A stretch of 64,000 nt of DNA from Cyanobium sp. CZS48M (GCA_030373145.1 JAUCZK010000004.1:84993-148992), one strand, 5' to 3'. Positions 1-9,389 are shown, numbered from the stretch's first letter. Notes: generated from the sequence alone by a model not told the origin. Translations and numbers: made by a program.

Positions 1-126
1 CCATTCGCTGCGCCAGAGCGGCGGGGCCGCCCAGGCGGGCTGCTCCATCAGAAGCGCTTCAGCTGCTTCTGTGTGGGGGCCGGGAAGCAACAGATAGGCG
101 ACCACATTGGTGTCCACCACGATCAC
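1..126 (-). CDS. PIN-domain toxin, VapC/FitB-like (3' end outside the window)
   Basis: The reading frame opens with GTG at 126 and runs off the left edge; about 42 residues are visible. The start [13 protein letters not shown] carries the first acidic residue of PIN RNases (the D of VDTN), followed by a [12 protein letters not shown] helix. The GTG overlaps the stop of the antitoxin gene by four bases (GTGA), the usual antitoxin-first arrangement of FitAB/VapBC pairs. Members of this family are Mg-dependent ribonucleases held in check by the adjacent protein. The remaining catalytic acids cannot be checked because the gene is cut. Confidence 0.85.
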   Translation of the reverse strand, partial: MIVVDTNVVAYLLLPGPHTEAAEALLMEQPAWAAPPLWRSEW

Positions 127-368
127 GGCCGCCCCTCACCCTTAAGGGTGTTGATGTCGGCGGGGGCAAAGGTGATGGGCGGGAGGGTCTGGCGCAGAGC
201 GCGGATCACCGTGAGCCGTTCCTCAGTTGCAGGGGGCGCCTGGGCCAGGCCAGCCTCCAGGCAGACGATCGCCTCGTTGTTGAGGCTGCGGCGATGGCGC
301 CTGGCGGCGGCGGCCAGGCGGGCATGGAGCGCGTCCGGCAGGTTTTTGAGGGTGAGTGACTTGGCCAC
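123..368 (-). CDS. FitA-like ribbon-helix-helix antitoxin
   Basis: An 81-residue protein from GTG at 368 ([18 protein letters not shown]); an upstream in-frame ATG at 407 is possible but would add a low-complexity tail and run into the MazF remnant. The N-terminus is a typical ribbon-helix-helix strand and helix ([30 protein letters not shown]), the DNA-binding module of FitA/VapB antitoxins. The C-terminal half is the presumed toxin-binding tail. It is translationally coupled to the PIN toxin gene and probably autoregulates the pair. Confidence 0.85.
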   Translation of the reverse strand: MAKSLTLKNLPDALHARLAAAARRHRRSLNNEAIVCLEAGLAQAPPATEERLTVIRALRQTLPPITFAPADINTLKGEGRP

Positions 369-399
369 GGCGGCTTCGCCAACGCATGGGTTGCAACCA

Positions 400-564
400 T
401 TATGCAACCAATTCGGTTGCTGCTTTTGCCTTCTCGCTGCTGATCAGGCAGGCCGTCACGGAGATGTGCTCCGCAGCGTTGTCGTGCTCAACGAGAGCGA
501 CCGGCCTGAATGGCCCGGCAGAGCCGGATTTGCCAGCCATGGTCCAACTCTCACCGCGCTTCAC
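400..564 (-). pseudogene. MazF-like toxin remnant
   Basis: From GTG at 564 the minus strand reads VKRGESWTMAGKSG, then a PVALVEHDN stretch and an ISVTACLIS stretch, before a stop at 400. This is the order of the first half of MazF/PemK toxins (RGE-W-V..G..G..RPVVIVQ..., then the S-IT-C--T segment). Only 54 residues remain against a usual length near 110, and the conserved arginine-proline pair is eroded. I infer a decayed endoribonuclease toxin. It lies directly upstream of the FitA-like gene. Confidence 0.55.
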
Positions 565-584
565 GCGCTGGATTCGTCATCGGG

Positions 585-698
585 CTATTCGACCACTGAA
601 GCCATGACGATCTGGATCTCTGCCACTTCAGCAAACTCCGGCGCATGCACATCCCGCACCCAGATGTGGATCGGCTGCAGAAGGCCCCACAAGTCCAT
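585..698 (-). pseudogene. MazE-like (DUF3018-type) antitoxin remnant
   Basis: The minus strand reads MDLWGLLQPIHIWVRDV followed by HAPEFAEVAEIQ and a stop at 585. DUF3018 MazE-like antitoxins carry a GLRPIQIWVPD...PEFA motif, and the match in spacing is good. About 37 residues remain and there is no convincing start. Its position 21 bases before the MazF remnant supports reading the two as a dead mazEF pair. The stretch 699-888 upstream shows no further gene. Confidence 0.45.
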
Positions 699-888
699 GG
701 ATACGACCGGTTGGTCCAACAGGTGTCAAGAGGAGCCGGCTCAAGCCCTCTGCATCACCAGGGAGACGATGCAACTCTGCAGCTTGGGCTGATCCTGACG
801 TAGGCCGTAGGTGCTCAGTTGAACTGCTGGCGAGTGGCCAATCAGCGGAACCGGCGTCCAGAAGAGGATGTTCTGATCAGGAAAGGGA

Positions 889-960
<72 letters not shown>

Positions 961-1001
961 GTGGAGGCATTCTGCCTGCACACCAGCCGTCTGCATCCGC
1001 C

Positions 1002-1505
1002 ATGGCCGATGGCCGCAGCCATGACCGCGCCACCTGGCTGCTGAGCCTGCCCTTCGCTCTGCTGTGGTGGCCGTGGCTGGGGCTGGCAGGGGTGGCGAGC
1101 GCCGCCACGGGCTTTCTGCTGGGTGGTCTCTGGCTCTCTCCCGACCTGGACACCCGCTCCAATCCCAGCCGGCGCTGGGGTCCGCTCGCCTGGCTGTGGT
1201 GGCCCTACCGCCGCGGCCTGAGTCACCGCTCGCTGTTCTCCCACAGCCCGCTGCTGGGTACGGCGCTGCGGCTGACCTATCTGGGGGTGATGGTGTTGGC
1301 GCTGAGTGCGCTGCTCGCTCCCCTGGGCGCTCCGGGTCCCGGGCGGCTGCTGGAGCTGGGCCGTGGGCTCTGGAGCCAGCAGCGGCCACGGGTGCTGGCG
1401 CTGCTGCTGGGGGTGGAGGCCAGCAGCTGGCTGCACCTGCTCCAGGACGGTGATCCATTGCCGCGTCTGCCCCGGCTGCTGCGGCGGAAGCGCAGACGGC
1501 GTTAG
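1002..1505 (+). CDS. Putative metal-binding membrane protein, DUF2227 family
   Basis: A 167-residue protein with hydrophobic segments near residues 12-45 and 88-110. Conserved polar positions of the cyanobacterial DUF2227 family are visible: an early SHDR, a SPDLDTRSNPSRRWGP motif at about 46-60 and GLSHRSLFSHSP at about 72-83. The paired histidines and aspartates are the proposed metal ligands of this family of membrane proteins. The C-terminus is strongly basic (RRKRRRR). No biochemical function is established for close relatives. It precedes mazG by 27 bases in the same direction. Confidence 0.7.
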   Translation: MADGRSHDRATWLLSLPFALLWWPWLGLAGVASAATGFLLGGLWLSPDLDTRSNPSRRWGPLAWLWWPYRRGLSHRSLFSHSPLLGTALRLTYLGVMVLALSALLAPLGAPGPGRLLELGRGLWSQQRPRVLALLLGVEASSWLHLLQDGDPLPRLPRLLRRKRRRR

Positions 1506-1532
1506 GACGGGGGCCCTGCGGCCCAGTGGCCC

Positions 1533-2447
1533 GTGACCGGCCCCGACGTGTCCTTCGATCCCGCTGAGGCGGGCCCCACCCTGGAGGCCCTTGCCGGCCT
1601 GATCGCCGTGGTGGAGCGGCTGCGCGATCCCCAGGCCGGCTGCCCCTGGGACCTGGAGCAGACCCACGCCTCGCTGGTGCCCTATGTGCTGGAGGAAGCC
1701 CACGAGGTGGCGGATGCCATCCGCCATGGCGACGATCGGCACCTGGCCGAGGAGCTGGGCGACCTGTTGCTGCAGGTGTTGCTGCACGCCCAGATCGCCA
1801 GCGAGGCGGACCGCTTCGATCTCGCGCAGATCAGCCGTGGCCTGCACGACAAGTTGGTGCGACGTCATCCCCACGTGTTTGCGGAGCCCGCTGCCCAGCC
1901 CGCCGCCAACCGCGGAGTGACCGGCGACAGCGCGGCGGTGAAAGCCAGCTGGGAGGCGATCAAGGCCGAGGAGGGCCGCGCCCGTGACGGATCCACCAGC
2001 CCCCTCAGCGATCGCCTCGCCAGCAAGGTGCGCGGCCAGCCCCCCCTGGCCGCCGCCATGACCATCTCGCGCAAGGCCGCCGCCGCCGGCTTCGAGTGGG
2101 AGTCGATCGAGGGGGTGTGGCAGAAGGTTGAGGAGGAACTCGATGAGCTCCAGCAGGCGGTGGCCAGCGGCGATCGGGCCCACGCCCAGGAGGAGCTGGG
2201 GGACGTGCTCTTCACCCTGGTGAACGTGGCCCGCTGGTGCGGCCTGGATCCGGAGGCCGGCCTTGCCGGCACCAACCACCGCTTTCTGGATCGCTTCTCC
2301 CGCCTCGAGGCGGCCCTGGGCGGCAGCCTGGAGGGCCGGAGCCTGCAGGAGCTGGAGGCCCTCTGGCAGCAGGCCAAGGCCCAGATCCGCCGCTCCCAGG
2401 AGCTCAGTCGTCGGGCAGGGGGGGACGCGAGCGGCGCTGGCCCTTGA
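1533..2447 (+). CDS. mazG: Nucleoside triphosphate pyrophosphohydrolase MazG
   Basis: A 304-residue protein starting at GTG. The N-terminal MazG domain shows the CPWDLEQTHASL signature (about 37-48) and the EELGDLLLQVLLHAQIA metal-binding helix (EExxD-type, about 72-88). The repeated C-terminal domain shows KVEEELDELQQA and EELGDVLFTLVNVARW, as expected for the two-domain housekeeping form. It hydrolyses NTPs to NMP and pyrophosphate, cleaning abnormal nucleotides. Its 3' end overlaps the convergent arfB gene by 44 bases. The name refers to the housekeeping enzyme, not to a mazEF partner. Confidence 0.95.
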   Translation: MTGPDVSFDPAEAGPTLEALAGLIAVVERLRDPQAGCPWDLEQTHASLVPYVLEEAHEVADAIRHGDDRHLAEELGDLLLQVLLHAQIASEADRFDLAQISRGLHDKLVRRHPHVFAEPAAQPAANRGVTGDSAAVKASWEAIKAEEGRARDGSTSPLSDRLASKVRGQPPLAAAMTISRKAAAAGFEWESIEGVWQKVEEELDELQQAVASGDRAHAQEELGDVLFTLVNVARWCGLDPEAGLAGTNHRFLDRFSRLEAALGGSLEGRSLQELEALWQQAKAQIRRSQELSRRAGGDASGAGP

Positions 2448-2838
2448 TCGCACCCCGTTGCTTCTTGGCGCTCAGGCGCCGCTCCACTGAACCGCGGCTG
2501 GGCTTGGTGCGCCGGCGCGGCGGGGGCGGCGGCTCGATCGCGGCACGCAGCAGCTCCGCCAGCCGGCGCAGGGCGGCCTGACGGTTCTGCCACTGGGAGC
2601 GGTGCTCCGATGCGGTGAGCACCAGCGTGCCCTCCAGCAGCCGACCCTCCAGCCGGCGCAGGGCCCGGGCCTTGAGCAGGGGCGGCAGGGCGGTGGTGGC
2701 CGCCAGATCGAACACCAGCTCCGCTCTGGAATCGGTGGTGTTCACCCCCTGGCCGCCCGGCCCCGAGGAGCGGGAGAAGCGCCAGCTCAGCTCGGCCGCC
2801 GGGATCACCAGCCGTTCGTTCAGGGGCAGATCAGGCAT
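2404..2838 (-). CDS. arfB: Alternative ribosome-rescue factor B (peptidyl-tRNA hydrolase ArfB/YaeJ)
   Basis: A 144-residue protein with the class I release-factor catalytic motif GGQ inside SSGPGGQGVNTTDSR (about 25-39), followed by the basic C-terminal tail (PPPPRRRTKPSRGSVERR) that in ArfB enters the empty mRNA channel. It hydrolyses peptidyl-tRNA on ribosomes stalled without a stop codon. It is too short to be a release factor and lacks codon-recognition domains. Its end overlaps mazG in convergent orientation, and the carbonic anhydrase gene lies 18 bases upstream on the same strand. Confidence 0.93.
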   Translation of the reverse strand: MPDLPLNERLVIPAAELSWRFSRSSGPGGQGVNTTDSRAELVFDLAATTALPPLLKARALRRLEGRLLEGTLVLTASEHRSQWQNRQAALRRLAELLRAAIEPPPPPRRRTKPSRGSVERRLSAKKQRGAIKGQRRSRPPLPDD

Positions 2839-2856
2839 CGATGGTTCCCTGGCCGC

Positions 2857-3603
2857 TCACAGCAACGTCACCGCACCGCTGGCGATGTCGAAGCAGGCGG
2901 GCTGGATGCGCAGCCGCCCGGCGCCCACGGCCTCCCGCAGCAGGCTGCTGCGCCGGCTCAGTTCCTGGGCGGAGTGGCTGGCGTTGTGGCGGATCGCCAG
3001 GCTGAGGTCGTCGCCCGGTTGCAGTGCCGCGCGGATCGGTGTCACCAGCTGCTCCAGCAGCGGCGTCAGCGGCGCCTCGGCCAGGGCGGCAGTGACGGCG
3101 CCGCAACCGCTGTGACCCATCACCAGGATCAGGGGCACCGCCAGCTCCGCCACCGCGTACTCCAGCGAGGCGACGCCGTCGTCGAAGGCGGTGTTGCCGG
3201 CGCAGCGCACATCGAACAGCTCCCCAGCACCCGACACGAAGATCCACTCCGGCGACACCCGCGAATCGGCGCAGCTCAGCAGGGCCGCCCAGGGTCGCTG
3301 GCCGCTGGCCATGGCGCTGGGGTCCACCTGACAGGTGCTCTGCCAGAGGGCATTCATCAGCTCCGTGCGCTCCTCGGCGCTGCCGGCGGCGGCGGCGGCC
3401 TGCCAGGCGCCGCTGAACTGGCCATTGCGGCGCAGCAGGCTGCCGAGCGGATCGTCATGGGGAGAGCAGGCCGCCAGGCTCTGCTCCAGCTCCGGCGTGA
3501 GCGCGCCGGCCTCCGCCCGATCCGGGCCCACCAGCTGCGGCCAGGCCAGGGCGCCCGCCGCCAGGCCCGCGCCCTGCAGCCACTCCCGTCGGGTCAGCGT
3601 CAT
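2857..3603 (-). CDS. Beta-class carbonic anhydrase with Tat-like export signal
   Basis: A 248-residue protein. Zinc ligands of beta-carbonic anhydrases are visible: the CADSRVSPEWIF motif (C and the D-R dyad) near residue 111 and HSGCGAVTAAL near 163 (H and C). It interconverts CO2 and bicarbonate. The N-terminus MTLTRREWLQGAGLAAGALAW has a twin arginine followed by a hydrophobic stretch, consistent with Tat export to the periplasm or thylakoid lumen; the family is otherwise often cytoplasmic. Closest in layout to the exported EcaB-type enzymes. Divergent from speE. Confidence 0.88.
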   Translation of the reverse strand: MTLTRREWLQGAGLAAGALAWPQLVGPDRAEAGALTPELEQSLAACSPHDDPLGSLLRRNGQFSGAWQAAAAAGSAEERTELMNALWQSTCQVDPSAMASGQRPWAALLSCADSRVSPEWIFVSGAGELFDVRCAGNTAFDDGVASLEYAVAELAVPLILVMGHSGCGAVTAALAEAPLTPLLEQLVTPIRAALQPGDDLSLAIRHNASHSAQELSRRSSLLREAVGAGRLRIQPACFDIASGAVTLL

Positions 3604-3699
3604 CGGCTCAAACTCATGGATGGTGGTGGACCGGGGAGGCCTGGGTGACAGGCTGCTCCCCTGAAGGCTTAGCTAGGGCGGCTCCGGGAGTCAGCAGCG

Positions 3700-4560
3700 A
3701 TGGATCCAACCCCTGACTGGGTCGATGAAATTCACCAGGGCGTGCGCTATGGCCTCGAAGCCCGGGTGCTGCTGGAGCAGGACAGCCCCTACCAGCGGGT
3801 CACGATCATCGACAGCCAGCGCTACGGCAAGGGGCTGCTGATCGATGGCTGCTGGATGACGGCCGAGCGCCAGGAGCGCCACTACCACGAGCCGCTGGTG
3901 CATCCGGCCCTCTGCTCCGCGGCCTCCATCGAGCGGGTGCTGGTGATCGGCGGCGGCGACGGCGGCACGGCCCGGGAGTGCCTGCGCCACCCCGGCGTGC
4001 GCCAGCTCGATCTGGTGGAGATCGATGGGCTGGTGGTGGAGTGCTCCCAGCGTTATCTGCCCACCCTCGGCGGCGGCTGCTGGGACGATCCCCGCTTTCA
4101 GCTCACCGTGGGCGATGGCATCGCCTGGGTGTCGGCAGCGACCACCGCCAGCTACGACGTGGTGATCGTCGATGGCTCCGACCCCGCCGGCCCCGCCGAG
4201 GGCCTGTTCAACCGGGCTTTCTTCGAGCAGTGCCGCCGCCTGCTGCGGCCCGGTGGCGTCTTCGCCACCCAGAGCGAATCCCCGGAAAGCTTCCGAGAGG
4301 TGCACCTGGCCACGGTGCGGCTGCTGCGCGAGGTGTTCGGCCACGCCGATCCGCTCTATGGCTGGGTGCCGATGTACCCCAGCGGCTGGTGGAGCTGGAC
4401 CTTCGCGGCTGTCGATGGCCCCCGCTACCTGCAGCCCAGGCCGGAGCGGGCGGAGGTGGTGGCGGGGGGCTGTGAGATCTGGTCACCCCGCTGGCAACGC
4501 GGTGCCTTCGAGGCCATCCCGGCCGCCATCGAGCGGGCCCTTGACCACCCCCAGCCCTGA
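3700..4560 (+). CDS. speE: Polyamine aminopropyltransferase (spermidine synthase)
   Basis: A 286-residue enzyme transferring the aminopropyl group of decarboxylated S-adenosylmethionine to putrescine. Visible motifs: [12 protein letters not shown] (about 65-76), the [14 protein letters not shown] dcSAM loop (about 84-97), VEIDGLVVE, and [18 protein letters not shown] with the catalytic aspartate (about 152-170). Length is normal for the family. It is followed after four bases by speB, an operon in which agmatinase supplies the putrescine. An arginine to agmatine step is not encoded nearby. Confidence 0.95.
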   Translation: MDPTPDWVDEIHQGVRYGLEARVLLEQDSPYQRVTIIDSQRYGKGLLIDGCWMTAERQERHYHEPLVHPALCSAASIERVLVIGGGDGGTARECLRHPGVRQLDLVEIDGLVVECSQRYLPTLGGGCWDDPRFQLTVGDGIAWVSAATTASYDVVIVDGSDPAGPAEGLFNRAFFEQCRRLLRPGGVFATQSESPESFREVHLATVRLLREVFGHADPLYGWVPMYPSGWWSWTFAAVDGPRYLQPRPERAEVVAGGCEIWSPRWQRGAFEAIPAAIERALDHPQP

Positions 4561-4564
4561 GCCG

Positions 4565-5497
4565 ATGAGCGTGTCTTCAGCCTCAGCCCCTGCACCCCTG
4601 GCCCCCGACCTGTTCGATCGCGACGGTGCCATCTTCATGGGATCGCGGCGTGACCCCGAGGGGTGCCGCGTGGGCCTGTTCGGGGTGCCCTACGACGGCA
4701 CCACCTCCTTCCGGCCGGGCACCCGCTTCGGGCCCTCGGCGATCCGGGAGGTGAGCAGCGGCCTGGAAACCTATGACCCCCAGCTGGATCTCGATCTCGA
4801 CGACCTGGCCTTCGCTGATCTGGGGGCGGTGGCTATTCCCTTCGGTGCGCCCGAGCCCGTTCTGGCCGCCGTGGGTGAGGCCACCAGCGCCGTGCTGGCG
4901 CTGGGGCTGCGGCCGCTGATGCTCGGCGGTGAGCATTCGATCAGCAGTGGCGCCGTGGCTGCCGTGGCCGCCCGCCACCCCGACCTGGCCCTGGTGCAGC
5001 TCGATGCCCACGCCGACCTGCGCCAGAGCTGGCTCGGGACCAGCCACAGCCATGCCTGTGCCATGCGTCGCTGCCTGGAGGTGCTCCCCTCCGGCGACCT
5101 GCTGCAGGTGGCGATCCGCAGCGGCACCCGCGAGGAGTTCGAGGAGCTGCGCCGCAGCGACCGGCTGGTGGGGCAGGGCCCGGGGCTGTCGCTTCAGCCC
5201 GAGCGGCTGCAGGCGGAGCTGGTGGCGGCCCTGGCCCCCCTGCGCGGCCGGCCGATCTATCTCACCGTCGACCTCGACTGGTTCGATCCAGCCGTGATGC
5301 CTGGCACCGGCACCCCCGAGCCTGGCGGTTACCACTGGGGTCACTTCGCGGGGCTGCTGGAGGAGCTGCGCCAGCACCGGCTGGTGGCGGCCGATGTGGT
5401 GGAGCTCGCCCCCGGCCTTGATCCCAGTGGCGTCAGCGCCGTGCTGGCGGCAAAGGTGACCCGCAGCCTGCTGCTGTTGCTGGGCCAGGGTCAGTAG
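4565..5497 (+). CDS. speB: Agmatinase / ureohydrolase
   Basis: A 310-residue arginase-superfamily enzyme; the start ATG lies four bases after the speE stop. Metal ligands are seen in GGEHSIS (about 120-126), QLDAHADLRQ (about 146-155, DAHxD) and LTVDLDWFDPAVMPGTGTPEPGG (DxDxxDP). These define the binuclear manganese site that hydrolyses agmatine to putrescine and urea. The neighbouring speE uses the putrescine. The substrate is assigned from family and context; a guanidinobutyrase activity cannot be excluded from sequence alone. Confidence 0.92.
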   Translation: MSVSSASAPAPLAPDLFDRDGAIFMGSRRDPEGCRVGLFGVPYDGTTSFRPGTRFGPSAIREVSSGLETYDPQLDLDLDDLAFADLGAVAIPFGAPEPVLAAVGEATSAVLALGLRPLMLGGEHSISSGAVAAVAARHPDLALVQLDAHADLRQSWLGTSHSHACAMRRCLEVLPSGDLLQVAIRSGTREEFEELRRSDRLVGQGPGLSLQPERLQAELVAALAPLRGRPIYLTVDLDWFDPAVMPGTGTPEPGGYHWGHFAGLLEELRQHRLVAADVVELAPGLDPSGVSAVLAAKVTRSLLLLLGQGQ

Positions 5498-5507
5498 GCG
5501 GCCAGGC

Positions 5508-5903
5508 TCAGTAGGAATAGGAGCCGCTGGAGCGCTGCTCCCGCAGGCGTTCGTGCTGCTGCCCGATCAGCACCACTGCGAGGGTGGGGTGGTTGTGCAG
5601 CAGATTGAGGAAGTTCAGGCGGTCGAGCTTCACCAGCTCCACCGGGGTACGGGCGATGGCCTCATTGCGGAAGTAGCCGCCGCGCCAGGCGATGTCTTCG
5701 TAGCTGAACAGTTCGCCGTGGCGGTAGCAGAGGCGATTTCTCGAGGCGTCGATCAGTTCGACGATGCCCTTGCGGACTCCGTAGATGGCGCGGGCGAGAT
5801 CGCCTGGATGAAACACATGAGAGCCGGTGGGCAGGGTGAGGGTCTCACCGTCCACCTGGGAAGCCATCAGTTCAACCGGCATGGCGGGTGCTACTGCAAC
5901 CAA
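5508..5903 (-). CDS. Stand-alone cyclic nucleotide-binding-like domain protein
   Basis: A 131-residue protein matching only the cupin-like sensor domain of Crp/Fnr regulators: LPTGSHVFHPGD, the beta-roll GVRKGIVELID and the RNRLCYRHGELFSYED segment. The C-terminal helix is present but there is no helix-turn-helix, so it is unlikely to bind DNA as CRP does. The cAMP phosphate-binding RS/A motif is not evident, so ligand binding is doubtful. Similar orphan domains occur in picocyanobacteria with unknown role. Convergent with speB, ten bases away. Confidence 0.7.
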   Translation of the reverse strand: MVAVAPAMPVELMASQVDGETLTLPTGSHVFHPGDLARAIYGVRKGIVELIDASRNRLCYRHGELFSYEDIAWRGGYFRNEAIARTPVELVKLDRLNFLNLLHNHPTLAVVLIGQQHERLREQRSSGSYSY

Positions 5904-5978
5904 TCATCTACCTCCAATCAAGGATTCGCACCCTCAGCATGGCGCCTGCTGCGCCTATCAGCAGGGGGCTGTCCCCAC

Positions 5979-6230
5979 TCAGCTGGCGGCCACCAGCAGG
6001 TCAGTGAGGGCCAGCTGACGGTTGGCGGGCAGCGGCATCGCCAGCGGGGATTGATCGATGCTGGGCAGGCGGGGCGGACGGGGGGTCCAGTGGTGACACC
6101 AGAGATCACCAACCAGGTCGGGATGGATGGCCAGCCGTCGCATCTGGCACCAGCTCTGCTCGGCGCTGCCGAAGGAGGCCTCGGGCGCCTGGCAGTGGTT
6201 GCAGCTACGACAGTTCGGGCGCTGGCCCAT
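5979..6230 (-). CDS. Small conserved cyanobacterial protein, Cys/His-rich N-terminus
   Basis: An 83-residue protein that I do not assign to a function. The first 47 residues carry CRSCNHC, a further C in SWCQMRR and the WCHHW motif, giving a C-x2-C-x2-C...C...CHH pattern that could bind zinc or iron. The remainder is proline-rich followed by a short helix (PANRQLALTDLLVAA). Codon use matches the core neighbours. The 174-base gap between it and gcvT contains no visible riboswitch, only two near-identical GCTGGGCCGGC blocks. Confidence 0.6.
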   Translation of the reverse strand: MGQRPNCRSCNHCQAPEASFGSAEQSWCQMRRLAIHPDLVGDLWCHHWTPRPPRLPSIDQSPLAMPLPANRQLALTDLLVAAS

Positions 6231-6404
6231 GGGCGCGACCCATTCAGGGCACCCAAGGTAATGACCTTCCCCATATCACACCAGGGGAAAAGCCGAACCT
6301 GCGGGAAGTCTTCGGTATTGACTGGTGGCCGTCTGCTGGGCCGGCCTCCGCTGGGCCGGCGTCCATAGGATCGCCGCCAGCAGTCGCGACAGCCCATCCC
6401 AGCC

Positions 6405-7556
6405 ATGGCGGATTCACTGAAGCGAACGCCTCTGCATGGGGCCTGCCGTGAGGCCGGCGCCCGCCTGGTGCCCTTCGAGGGCTGGGAGATGCCCGTGCAG
6501 TTCCAGGGGCTGGTGCAGGAACACAGGGCCGTGCGTGAGGGCTGCGGCGTCTTCGACATCTCCCACATGGGGGTGCTGCGCCTGCGGGGCGATGGCGCCA
6601 AGGAAGCCCTGCAGGCCCTGGTGCCCAGCGATCTGTTCCGGATCGGCCCGGGTGAGGCCACCTACACCGTGCTGCTCAACGAGGCCGGCGGCATCCGCGA
6701 CGACCTGATCGTCTACGACCTCGGTCGGCCTGAAGACGACGAAGGCCCAGCCGATGAACTGCTGCTGATCATCAACGCCGGCTGCGCCGAGGCCGACACC
6801 GCCTGGCTGCGCGGTCAGCTGGAGCCCATGGGCCTGGTGATCAGCGACCGCAAGGGTGATGGCGTGTTGCTGGCCCTGCAGGGTCCCGAGGCGATCGCCC
6901 GGCTGGAGGCCCTGGCGGGGGTGGATCTGGGCGGCCTGCCCCGCTTCGCTCACCGCAGCATCCAGCTGGCCGGCAGCGCGGCGGCCGCCGCCGCCGGTGC
7001 CACCGCCTTCGTGGCCCGCACCGGCTACACCGGCGAAGACGGCGTGGAGCTGCTGCTGGATCGCGCCGCCGGCGTGGCCCTCTGGGCCCAGCTGCTGGCG
7101 GAGGGGGGCACCCCCTGCGGCCTCGGTGCCCGCGACACCCTGCGCCTGGAAGCGGCCATGCACCTGTATGGCAACGACATGGACGCCAGCACCACCCCCC
7201 TGGAGGCCTCGCTGGGCTGGCTGGTGCATCTGGAGATGCCGGCGGCGTTCATCGGCCGCGACGTGCTCGAACGCCAGACGGCCGAAGGGGTGAGCCGCCG
7301 CCTGGTGGGCCTCAAGCTCCAGGGCCGGGCGATCGCCCGCCACGGCTATCCGGTGCTGCGCGCTGGTCAGGTGGTGGGCGAGGTCACCAGCGGCACCTGG
7401 TCGCCCACCCTGGGGGAGGCGATTGCCCTGGCCTACGTTCCGGCCGACGCCACCCGGGTGGGCACCGAACTGGCGGTGGAGATCCGCGGCAAGGCGGAGC
7501 CCGCCGTGGTGGTGAAGCGGCCCTTTTACCGGCGCCATGGGACACTCGCGGATTGA
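6405..7556 (+). CDS. gcvT: Glycine cleavage system T protein (aminomethyltransferase)
   Basis: A 383-residue protein with the family start LKRTPLHGACREAGARLVPFEGWEMPVQF and the VFDISHMG motif (about 49-56) that contacts tetrahydrofolate. The ARTGYTGEDGVELLLD segment and the LGARDTLRLEAAMHLYGNDMD motif are intact. GcvT takes the aminomethyl group from the H protein and forms methylene-tetrahydrofolate and ammonia. In cyanobacteria the complex handles photorespiratory glycine. The gcvP and gcvH genes are not in this window. aspS follows after 12 bases. Confidence 0.96.
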   Translation: MADSLKRTPLHGACREAGARLVPFEGWEMPVQFQGLVQEHRAVREGCGVFDISHMGVLRLRGDGAKEALQALVPSDLFRIGPGEATYTVLLNEAGGIRDDLIVYDLGRPEDDEGPADELLLIINAGCAEADTAWLRGQLEPMGLVISDRKGDGVLLALQGPEAIARLEALAGVDLGGLPRFAHRSIQLAGSAAAAAAGATAFVARTGYTGEDGVELLLDRAAGVALWAQLLAEGGTPCGLGARDTLRLEAAMHLYGNDMDASTTPLEASLGWLVHLEMPAAFIGRDVLERQTAEGVSRRLVGLKLQGRAIARHGYPVLRAGQVVGEVTSGTWSPTLGEAIALAYVPADATRVGTELAVEIRGKAEPAVVVKRPFYRRHGTLAD

Positions 7557-7568
7557 GTTCCTTTCCCC

Positions 7569-9389
7569 ATGCGCAGCCACGGGTGCGGCGATCTGCGCAG
7601 CAGCAGCGTCGATCAGGGTGTTGAGCTGAGCGGCTGGGTCGACCGCCGCCGCGACCACGGCGGCGTGATCTTCGTGGACCTGCGCGACCGCAGCGGCACC
7701 GTTCAGATCACCGTCGATCCCGACCTGGGGCCAGAGGCCTTCGCGGTGGCGGAACACCTGCGCAATGAAACGGTGGTACAGGTGCAGGGCCGGGTGCGCC
7801 TGCGGCCCCAGGAGTCGCTCAACACCCGCCTGGCCACCGGTGAGGTGGAGGTGCTGGCCAGCCAGCTCAGGGTGCTCAATGCCGTGCGCAAGCCCCTGCC
7901 CTTCCCCGTGTCGGTGCACGACGAGGAGAACACCCGCGAGGAGCTGCGCCTGCGCCATCGCTACCTCGACCTGCGCCGCGAGCGCATGAACGGCAACCTG
8001 CGGCTGCGGGCCCGCACGATCCAGGCGGCCCGCCGCTTCCTCGAAGAGCAGGGCTTCATCGAGGTGGAAACGCCGGTGCTCACCCGCTCCACCCCCGAGG
8101 GCGCCCGCGACTACCTGGTGCCCAGCCGCGTCTGCGGCGGCGAATGGTTCGCCCTGCCCCAGTCGCCCCAGCTGTTCAAGCAGCTGCTGATGGTGGGTGG
8201 CATCGAGCGCTATTACCAGGTGGCCCGCTGCTTCCGCGACGAAGATCTCCGGGCCGACCGCCAGCCGGAGTTCACCCAGCTGGACATCGAGATGAGCTTC
8301 ATGGGCCAGGAGGAGATCCTCGAGCTCAACGAAGCGCTGATCGCCAGCATCTGGAAGGCCGTCAAGGGCGTGGAGCTGCCCAGGCCCTTCCCACGCCTCA
8401 GCTGGCACGAGTCCATGGAGCGCTACGGCACCGACCGGCCCGACACCCGCTACGGCATGGAGCTCACCAACGTGTCCGACCTGGTGGCCGGCATGGGCTT
8501 CAAGGTGTTTTCAGGCGCCGTGGCCGCCGGCGGCTCCGTGAAGTGCATCGCCGTGCCCGGCGGCAATGACGCCCTCTCCAACGTGCGCATCAAGCCCGGT
8601 GGCGACGTGTTCAGCGAGGCCCAGGCGGCCGGCGCCGGCGGCCTGGCCTTCATCCGCGTGCGCGAAGGCGGCGAGATCGACACGATCGGCGCCATCAAGG
8701 ACAACCTCTCCGCTGCCACCAGGGCCGAGCTGATAGAGCGCACCGACGCGGTGCCCGGCACCTTGCTGCTGTTCGGCGCCGGCGACACCGCCACGGTGAA
8801 CAAGGCCCTCGATCGGGTGCGCCAATTCCTGGCCCGCGAGCTGGGGCTGGTGAAGCCCGAGCGCGAGAACGATTGCTGGAACTTCCTCTGGGTGGTGGAT
8901 TTCCCGATGTTCGAGTTCAACGCCGGCGAGAACCGCTTCGAGGCGCTGCACCACCCCTTCTGTGCTCCCAATGCCGATGACCTCGGCACGGATCCAGCCC
9001 AGTGGGAGGCCACCCTGCCCGCCGCCCGCGCCCAGGCCTACGACCTGGTGCTCAACGGCCTGGAGCTGGGCGGCGGCTCCCTGCGCATCCACGATTCAGC
9101 CCTGCAGCGCCAGGTGCTGCAGACGGTCGGTCTGTCCCCGGAGGAGGCCGAGCGCCAGTTCGGGTTCCTGATGGAGGCCCTCGACCTCGGTGCCCCACCC
9201 CACGGCGGCCTGGCCTTCGGCATCGATCGCATGGTGATGCTGCTGGCCGGTGAGGAATCGATCCGCGACACCATCGCCTTCCCCAAGACCCAGCAGGCCC
9301 GCTGCCTGCTCACCCAGGCCCCCGCCGATGTGGCCCCCCAGCAACTGAGCGACCTGCATGTGGCCAGCACCTGGGTGGAGCCGGAATGA
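7569..9389 (+). CDS. aspS: Aspartate-tRNA ligase
   Basis: A 606-residue class II synthetase of bacterial type. An N-terminal OB fold ([26 protein letters not shown]) is followed by the motif 2 region with [23 protein letters not shown]. The bacterial GAD insertion domain sits between, and motif 3 reads [15 protein letters not shown] near the C-terminus. It charges tRNA-Asp, and in cyanobacteria lacking AsnRS it may also mischarge tRNA-Asn as a substrate for GatCAB; that cannot be decided here. Probably cotranscribed with gcvT. Confidence 0.97.
   Translation: MRSHGCGDLRSSSVDQGVELSGWVDRRRDHGGVIFVDLRDRSGTVQITVDPDLGPEAFAVAEHLRNETVVQVQGRVRLRPQESLNTRLATGEVEVLASQLRVLNAVRKPLPFPVSVHDEENTREELRLRHRYLDLRRERMNGNLRLRARTIQAARRFLEEQGFIEVETPVLTRSTPEGARDYLVPSRVCGGEWFALPQSPQLFKQLLMVGGIERYYQVARCFRDEDLRADRQPEFTQLDIEMSFMGQEEILELNEALIASIWKAVKGVELPRPFPRLSWHESMERYGTDRPDTRYGMELTNVSDLVAGMGFKVFSGAVAAGGSVKCIAVPGGNDALSNVRIKPGGDVFSEAQAAGAGGLAFIRVREGGEIDTIGAIKDNLSAATRAELIERTDAVPGTLLLFGAGDTATVNKALDRVRQFLARELGLVKPERENDCWNFLWVVDFPMFEFNAGENRFEALHHPFCAPNADDLGTDPAQWEATLPAARAQAYDLVLNGLELGGGSLRIHDSALQRQVLQTVGLSPEEAERQFGFLMEALDLGAPPHGGLAFGIDRMVMLLAGEESIRDTIAFPKTQQARCLLTQAPADVAPQQLSDLHVASTWVEPE

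Noticed and set aside
6231..6404. Glycine riboswitch upstream of gcvT
   Set aside because: No tandem aptamer pattern was recognisable; only short GGCCGGC-rich repeats are present.
6414..8408. 664-codon minus-strand open frame opposite gcvT and aspS
   Set aside because: Histidine/alanine/glycine-rich antisense translation without domains; both plus-strand genes are unequivocal.
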